Assembly: GCA_014529385.2 (NCBI GenBank)
Contig: CM043944.1
Span: forward strand, 55,969,768-56,033,767
Origin: Adiantum capillus-veneris
Lineage: Eukaryota; Streptophyta; Polypodiopsida; Polypodiales; Pteridaceae
Direction: 5' to 3'
DNA length: 64,000 bases
The translations under genes were made by a program, and so were the position numbers. Within the stretch, counting starts at the first letter, position 1, and every line of letters starts with the position of its first letter. Of this stretch, positions 58,423-64,000 are shown piece by piece. The notes beneath the pieces were generated by a model. It made no database searches and had not been told where the DNA came from. It saw nothing but the letters and a program-made list of their open reading frames with translations.

Positions 58423-59320
58423 ATAGCTTTATCCAAAAAATCATCAGCACATGGTTCATCTTGTTGTGCTTCTCCAATTTATCCTAGGTTGCTTGTTGGC
58501 CCTACACCCCCTTGAGAAATGCACCCATATAGGTCGATATATCCCTATTGATTTGATCAAATACATCAAAATGACATAGAAAAGCATAAATAATGGCATC
58601 CTCTTCCTACTTGAAGACTTCAACGTATTTATTCACCCTCTCTAAGCTTCACAAAGACTCGTGCATCTAATCATAGTTAACAAATAATACTTTATTTGCA
58701 TCCTATGTACAATTCAAAGATAAATCATTGACCTTTGGGAAATCTATATCCAAAATATTTGTCACGGTAACCTTTGTATGATATACATATTTGGCCGCAT
58801 ATCAACTTTAAAAGAGTATCTTTGCTATATAACCTCTTTCAAGAACTTGCATCATCATCTATTCTATCATCTAATGCAAATTCACCATGCAAATAGCCCA
58901 CAAAGTCACTCTCTTAGTGAAGAAGTAGAAAACCCCAATTTTGGATAGCTTCAATTATGTGCTAGGAGGGATTCTCTACACTAGATTTAATAATGTAGCC
59001 TTGATTATGGAGGAGGGTTAAGCATAAAGCTCACCATAGTGTTCGGGTTAGGGTTAGAGAAATTAGAATTAGGGCTAGGCTACTAGTGCTAGAGCAAGAG
59101 TATTGAGTAGAGCATAGAAACAATGATAGTAGACTCAAAGTGTAAGATTCTCATTGACACATGCCTCTTAAAAAGTATTTTAGCTTTACATCCATTGTTA
59201 GTCGCATTGCACCCTCTTGCTTTTGGCTCAACTCATCATCTATCCAATCCTACTAGGCTAGGGGCTTTTCCAATATGCTCATACTTGACAAGCTCAGCTT
59301 AGCCCCTAACAAATGCTCCC
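58423..59320. other. Unassigned segment, possibly decayed minus-strand coding
   Basis: On the minus strand 58900-58430 long stretches read as protein with few stops (for example EEDAIIYAFLCHFDVFDQ and STYMGAFLKGVGPTSNLG), but I recognise no family. No terminal repeats seen. Confidence 0.3.
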
Positions 59321-59824
59321 TGTTTGAGGACAGATCGAACGGGCACCCAACTGGTCGGACACGTAGCCGGACACCACATTTGTACTCTATTAGTTTTTTG
59401 AGTTAGTGTAGTAATACTCTGTGTAAATCCCGATTCCAAAGTAGTGGATCAAATCCTTGAGTTGTAATGATGTCATGATATTTGTAAAGTTCCATGTGAG
59501 TTGGCCACTTGCCATTTAGAATGCCCTAGGTATAAAGGTCAGTAACCTTAATGTGAAAGAAGGCTTATCTTTAAAGGAGAAAGAGCTCTGTTGTACGTAC
59601 GCTCGAGCTACCTAGAGCTGTGAGAAAGGACATAGGCAATTTTCCCTGATCATTGGGTGTTGGTTTGCTTGTTGAGATAGCATGTTCCCTTGTTAAGGTT
59701 ACTTCTTGAGATTGATGATCTCAAAGAGTCTCCGTGCCCCATCCGAGTCACTTCCCTGAGTATTGACATTATGTTAGTACCAAAAAGCTATGCTGCAGAC
59801 GTCCTTCGCGACGACCCGATAACA
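59321..59824 (+). repeat. 5' LTR of element E
   Basis: 504 bp from TGTTTGAGGACAG to CCGATAACA, with a TATA box TATAAAGG at 59531-59538 and a primer site one base after its end. The TGTT...AACA ends match those of D. The partner LTR lies beyond the window, so the left boundary is an inference from the TGTT string. Confidence 0.65.
59531..59538 (+). promoter_or_regulatory. TATA box of the E LTR
   Basis: TATAAAGG about 290 bp before the LTR end, the expected place for a plant LTR promoter. Confidence 0.55.
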
Positions 59825-59825
59825 T

Positions 59826-59843
59826 TGGCATCACTGCCAGGGA
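59826..59843 (+). other. Primer binding site of element E
   Basis: TGGCATCACTGCCAGGGA, 13 of 18 identical to the D site and in the same place, one T after the LTR. Confidence 0.75.
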
Positions 59844-60373
59844 TATGATCCTTAGATGGTGAGTGACCGAGTGCATATTTAGAGCATTCTTTTTTGAAAA
59901 TTTGTCTCTCCATTCCATTTATACTTTAACAGTGAAGCAGCTAGACACGTGGTTTAGTGCTTGGTAGAGTCTAGAAGTCGAGGACTTGCTAGATCTATTC
60001 TTGAGAAGTAAAGAGGGTTGTGAGCGAGATAGCCAAAAGCATTTCATTATTCAATTTTCTCATTACTTTCACAGTGCTGTTCCGTTTTTCGTTTTGACTT
60101 TATTTTGTACCGTTCTGTTTGTTTTTGTTTCATGTTTCATTTCAGTACTTAGAAGTAGGGTAAGTAGAAACTACCACCATCAAATTTGAGCTAAAAGATT
60201 GAGGGAAAAAAGGGTGAAAACCATATTTTGGCCGAAATGACCATAACTCTCAAATTCTGAAAATTTGATGGTAGAGATCTCAAAAGTGATCCAAATTCAA
60301 AAATTTGTGGATCAAGGGCATTGATAGACTCTCTAGAAGCAATTTGGCAAGTATTGCTAGATTCTGTGGAGGA

Positions 60374-63300
60374 ACATGGATCGCGATCCATATACCTCAA
60401 AAAACCATTTTTGGTAAAAAGTGACCAGTTATAGTGTACATCGTTGGGAAACTGCTCTGATCAAGTTTGCTTGAAAGAAAAAATCAAAAATCACAACATA
60501 ATTGACTGTCAGGGCAAAAACAACAAAAGCAAGGATTTAGACACAAAATTGGACAAATCTTGAGGTTTTGAGATCCAAATTCAAAAAGGGGTGAGATTTG
60601 GCTTCTACATGGGATAGAGAACCAACATAACAAAACTCATGAAAAAAATGATGTCAAACATGGACCGCGATCCATGTACCTTTTTGACATTTGGGACTGA
60701 TATTTGACAAGTACATCCTAATATCATTTAGAACTACTTTCCCAAAAGGCACAACGTCAAAAACTTGAAAAAAGTTGGTTAAAATAGCCAAATACAGAAA
60801 TTAGCCAAAAACCACAGGGTAGACAAAAAAACTCACTTTTGAGTAGAAAAAAGTTGTCCAAATTCAAAATATTTGGGGAAGTGTGTCACCATAACATGGA
60901 CTATAAGATGACCAAGTTTCATGTCAAAATGAGGTCAAACATGGATCGTGATCCATGAGCCTCATGAAAAAAGTTCAAAAAAAATTTACCTAAGATTTGA
61001 GTAGTAGATAGCTGACACATAGACAAACAACTTCCCCAAAAGAACGATATGTAAAAATTTGCAAAAAGTGGTCAAAAGCCAAAAATAGAACATTTTCAAA
61101 ACTATCACGACAAACTGTAGAAGTCAGTTTTGGTAGGGAAAAACTGATCCAACTTCAAGAAGATTTGTGGAGCAAGCTACAAGCATCATAAACTATCAAC
61201 ACTCAAGTTCAAAAGTGGTGGAACATGGATCGCGATCCATGTACCCTTGATAAATTTTTGGACATAAACTTTTCTAGCCTGTATAGCAGAGACCATTGTG
61301 AACAAAAGTCCCCAAAGAAATTTTTTTAAAAAGGTTCAAAAAGTGGGTGAAAAGAGCACAAAACTGTTCAAAGAGGAAGACCCTAAAACAGACCTATGAA
61401 TTGACTTTTGCCTTACCTAAACAAGTCCAAATCACACAAAAACCATATAGCAAGGATCAGTGGACCAAGGACAAGTTGTGACTCAAGTTTCATGACCATC
61501 TGACACATAGGTACATGGATCATGATCCATGTTCCTTTGTCACAGGCTGATACCAAACTTGCATCATAGCTAGGGAACATCACAAGGAGTCTAGTGGTCT
61601 TTTAAAAACTGAACTTGGATACCAAAAGCCCAGAACTACCAAGTACTTTGACAAAGTGCCATAATTGGCCTAGCTTCCAATCTAGAGGTCCATTTTTTAA
61701 AAAAATTGATACCATAGGACCTACTAATCATGCTGATTCTGATGGTACCAAGAGAAGTCAATTTGGGCTCCAAACATGGATTGTGTAATGGAATTTGCCT
61801 ATTCAATTTGAGAGTAGCGGAATTTAATGAGAGTACTTTCAAGAAATGATTTTGTGAGCATAGCGGTTAGACATAATTGAAGATAGCAACATAATTATAG
61901 CAATTAGTTAACTTGGCATGGACAATACTTTTGCAAGAGAGAGAATTTAGAGAACATGACAATAGTTGAGGACCGGATTTATGTGGAGCCGGTCCCCCCT
62001 CCAATAGGCATTTGTATTATGATTTCTCCCATAAAGAGAGACTTGTTACAATACATTTTTTGTGTTCCTTGTGACCTAAGTGAAGCAATGAAGATGGAAA
62101 TCTTCATGCATCACCAACATAACATAAACTTGAAGAAAGCTTTAACTATCCCAAGCCTCAGTCCCAAGACCTCAAACACCTTCGAAGGTGGAGAGAGCTA
62201 GCAGGGAATGAGGGTAGGGAAGAGGAAGAAGAAACATTTCGTAGGAGAAAGAATTAGTTCCTCACTTATCATACTCTTGTTGCTAGCATACATAATAGCA
62301 TAGTAATGAAGAAGAAGGAGATGCCAAGCTTAAGCATTAAAGCATGGCTCTTGGTTGGATTTGCACTCCATAGCCAAGAGTGTTGGTGTAGGCTCTCCAC
62401 CTTTTCTTGCTTGGAGAGGGAGCTCTTCCACTTTGCATAGCACACAATGAGAGTGCTTGTGAGTGTGTGTGGGTGAGTATACCCCCTAAGCACCCCCCTA
62501 GCTTGCTTGGGTCGACCTCCCCTTGTAGCTCATGCTTGAAGCTCATTGGACCCCTCCAGGCCTAGCCAATCACAAGCAGAAGCCATTACAAGCAACAGGG
62601 ATAGCCTTGGGACAAGTGTCCCACTTTCCCCTTTGAGAGAGAGGACTTGATAAATGCATAAACAATTATATAATTCAAGTAATTTATCATTGGACCCCTT
62701 TGAAGCCTAGCCAATAGGCTTCAAGCAACACATGAAGGTAACATGGGTACGGACCTGACATGTGTCCTTGCTGCCTCTTCAAGCTAGGGATTCCCTTGTG
62801 AGTGTGAGTGTGTGTTCTCTCTCTAATCCCTAGGAAAAGGGCTCGCCCCCCCTCTTGTAGGGATGCTTTTGACTTTAGGAGCTCAAGCACCTTAGTCATC
62901 AAGCATGACAAAGCACTTGGACTAGGGGGAATTCCCACAAGTATCTCAGGCAAGCATGTCAAGGCACCTCAAGCACCTTAATCAAGCGGAAAGTCAAGCA
63001 CCTCAAGCACCTTAATCAAGCACCTCAAGCAGGACAAACACCTCGAGCTTGGGCCGGGTTCCCATCTCAAGCTGAGCCCTAGCTTACCTAAGGTCAAAGG
63101 ACTTTTACACACATTATTGGAGGTCTTCAATGAAGCTAACCCTAAGGTCTTATGCTCCATTGGTTAGCCTTGCTCTTGATAGACCATCTCCCATTTGGGC
63201 CCCTTTACTATTGGCCCCGTGTTGAGATAGATCTATAAGCACATATCTATATCTTAACACTTGTTCCCGTTTATTCTCCCACATTAAGTGATCAATTTAA

Positions 63301-63759
63301 TATGAGAAAATCAATTGGGTTGGTTAGATATTAGATTTTATGACAGATTGCAATCCATGTACCCATAGTGACAAATTGACCGAGAAATTTCAGATCAATA
63401 GTGCATGCGTAAGGAAACATATGCGCAAGTCCAGTTTTGGAAAAAATTGAGCAAATTTGGGTCAAAAGTAAGCAAAACAGGTGACAGACAGAAAATCGCT
63501 GTGCAAACCTAGTGTTGTCTATTTGACCTATGAAATCAAGTCCAAACCCAAAAAGATTTGAGATTTAGCTTGTGGACATTGCCAGGAACAAACTCCTAAG
63601 ATATCAAGTCCAGATGTGGTTGAACATGGATCACGATCCATGTACCTCAACCTGAGAATTTGCTAAAAATTGGTATATAGTATGCATATGACCTTGTCTA
63701 CACATAGTCAAAATTTGGAGAAAAAAATTTGATAGAGAAACATGGATCGCGATCCATGT
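60374..63759. repeat. Palindrome array of element E (eight sites)
   Basis: Consensus ACATGGATCGCGATCCATGT at 60374, 60658, 60939, 61223, 61513, 61775 (split by an insertion, rest at 63351-63360), 63624 and 63740. Steps are 284, 281, 284, 290, 262, then about 282 after removing the insertion, then 116. The sequence between sites is only loosely conserved. The 61513 site has centre ATCATGAT and the split site ATTGCAAT, both still perfect dyads. Confidence 0.93.
61784..63345. mobile_element. Solo-LTR-like insertion in an E palindrome
   Basis: 1562 bp starting TGTAATGGAATT and ending TTTTATGACA, flanked by the 5-bp duplication GATTG (61779-61783 and 63346-63350). The TG...CA ends and 5-bp duplication are those of an LTR. 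It has no internal coding region or second LTR, so it is most likely a solo LTR; the strand is not resolved. Confidence 0.8.
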
Positions 63760-64000
63760 ACCTCAGCATAGTGGGGATATCTGACTTGATGATCTTGTAG
63801 AAATACTTGAGAACATCCCAAATCTCAAGTTTGAGCTAAAAATACCTTTGGGAGACCAAGATACAAGCCAAAGTTCCTGTTTTCTTGAGTGCTGTTTCAA
63901 CTGCAGTTCACTAGAAGTGCTCTAACTTTTGATAGACAACTCCAAATTGAGTCAGGTATAGCCAGGAAGAAAGCTTGCGAGCAATAGCACACACCTAAAC

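Larger units (their letters stand above)
59321..64000 (+). mobile_element. Element E: 5' part of an LTR retrotransposon, runs off the window
   Basis: LTR, primer site and more than 2.6 kb of leader (excluding an insertion) with no gag reached. The leader is a tandem array of about 283-bp units, each with a 20-bp palindrome. End motifs and primer site place it with D. Confidence 0.7.

Noticed and set aside
60374-63759. Palindromes centred on TCGCGA or ACGCGT as cloning or adaptor artefacts
   Set aside because: They sit in diverged monomers with consistent period and varied centres, inside identifiable retroelements.

Overview
The window is nuclear DNA of a land plant with a large, repeat-rich genome. 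The evidence is Ty3/gypsy LTR retrotransposons with plant-type primer sites and dual RNase H domains, a CACTA DNA transposon with a 3-bp target duplication, long CT/AT/GT microsatellites and no bacterial-style gene packing. The species cannot be named. I found no host gene, rRNA or tRNA; everything readable is mobile-element sequence.

Layout. (1) 1-851: flank and microsatellites. (2) 852-42329: one very large minus-strand Ty3/gypsy element, called D here, about 19.8 kb once two later insertions are subtracted. Its LTRs are 852-1787 and 41393-42329. Inside its integrase sit element A (minus strand, 10450-19830, target duplication GCGT) and element B (plus strand, 20347-32611, target duplication GTAG). 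(3) 42330-44390: an inverted copy of the D LTR end, long compound microsatellites and the terminus of a CACTA-like element. (4) 44391-55427: a decayed plus-strand relative of D (element F), split by an 8.85-kb CACTA transposon (45920-54770, TTG duplication). The CACTA itself contains a 5'-truncated A-like element (C, about 47555-52361) and a foldback element (about 52811-53836). (5) About 55428-58422: a decayed minus-strand relative of B (element G). (6) 59321-64000: the LTR, primer site and leader of element E, which contains a 1562-bp solo-LTR-like insertion (61784-63345).

A, B, C and G look like Tat-lineage elements, with a second RNase H before integrase; A and B share the primer site TGGTGCCCCCACTGAGG. 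D, E and F appear to form a second group: D and E have TGTT...AACA LTR ends and a TGGCA...GGGGA/AGGGA primer site, and F matches D across the protease-RT region. D has gag, protease, RT, RNase H and integrase, plus features I do not know from described elements: a tandemly duplicated integrase zinc-binding module, a second aspartic-protease-like domain after integrase, and a 3.3-kb accessory coding region before the 3' LTR.

The most striking non-coding signal is a pair of palindrome arrays. D carries a 24-bp perfect palindrome repeated at 284-285-bp spacing in its 3' region and again in its 5' leader, with a half-site in each LTR. E carries an unrelated 20-bp palindrome at about 283-bp spacing in its leader. 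Several variants of the E palindrome stay self-complementary because both halves changed together.
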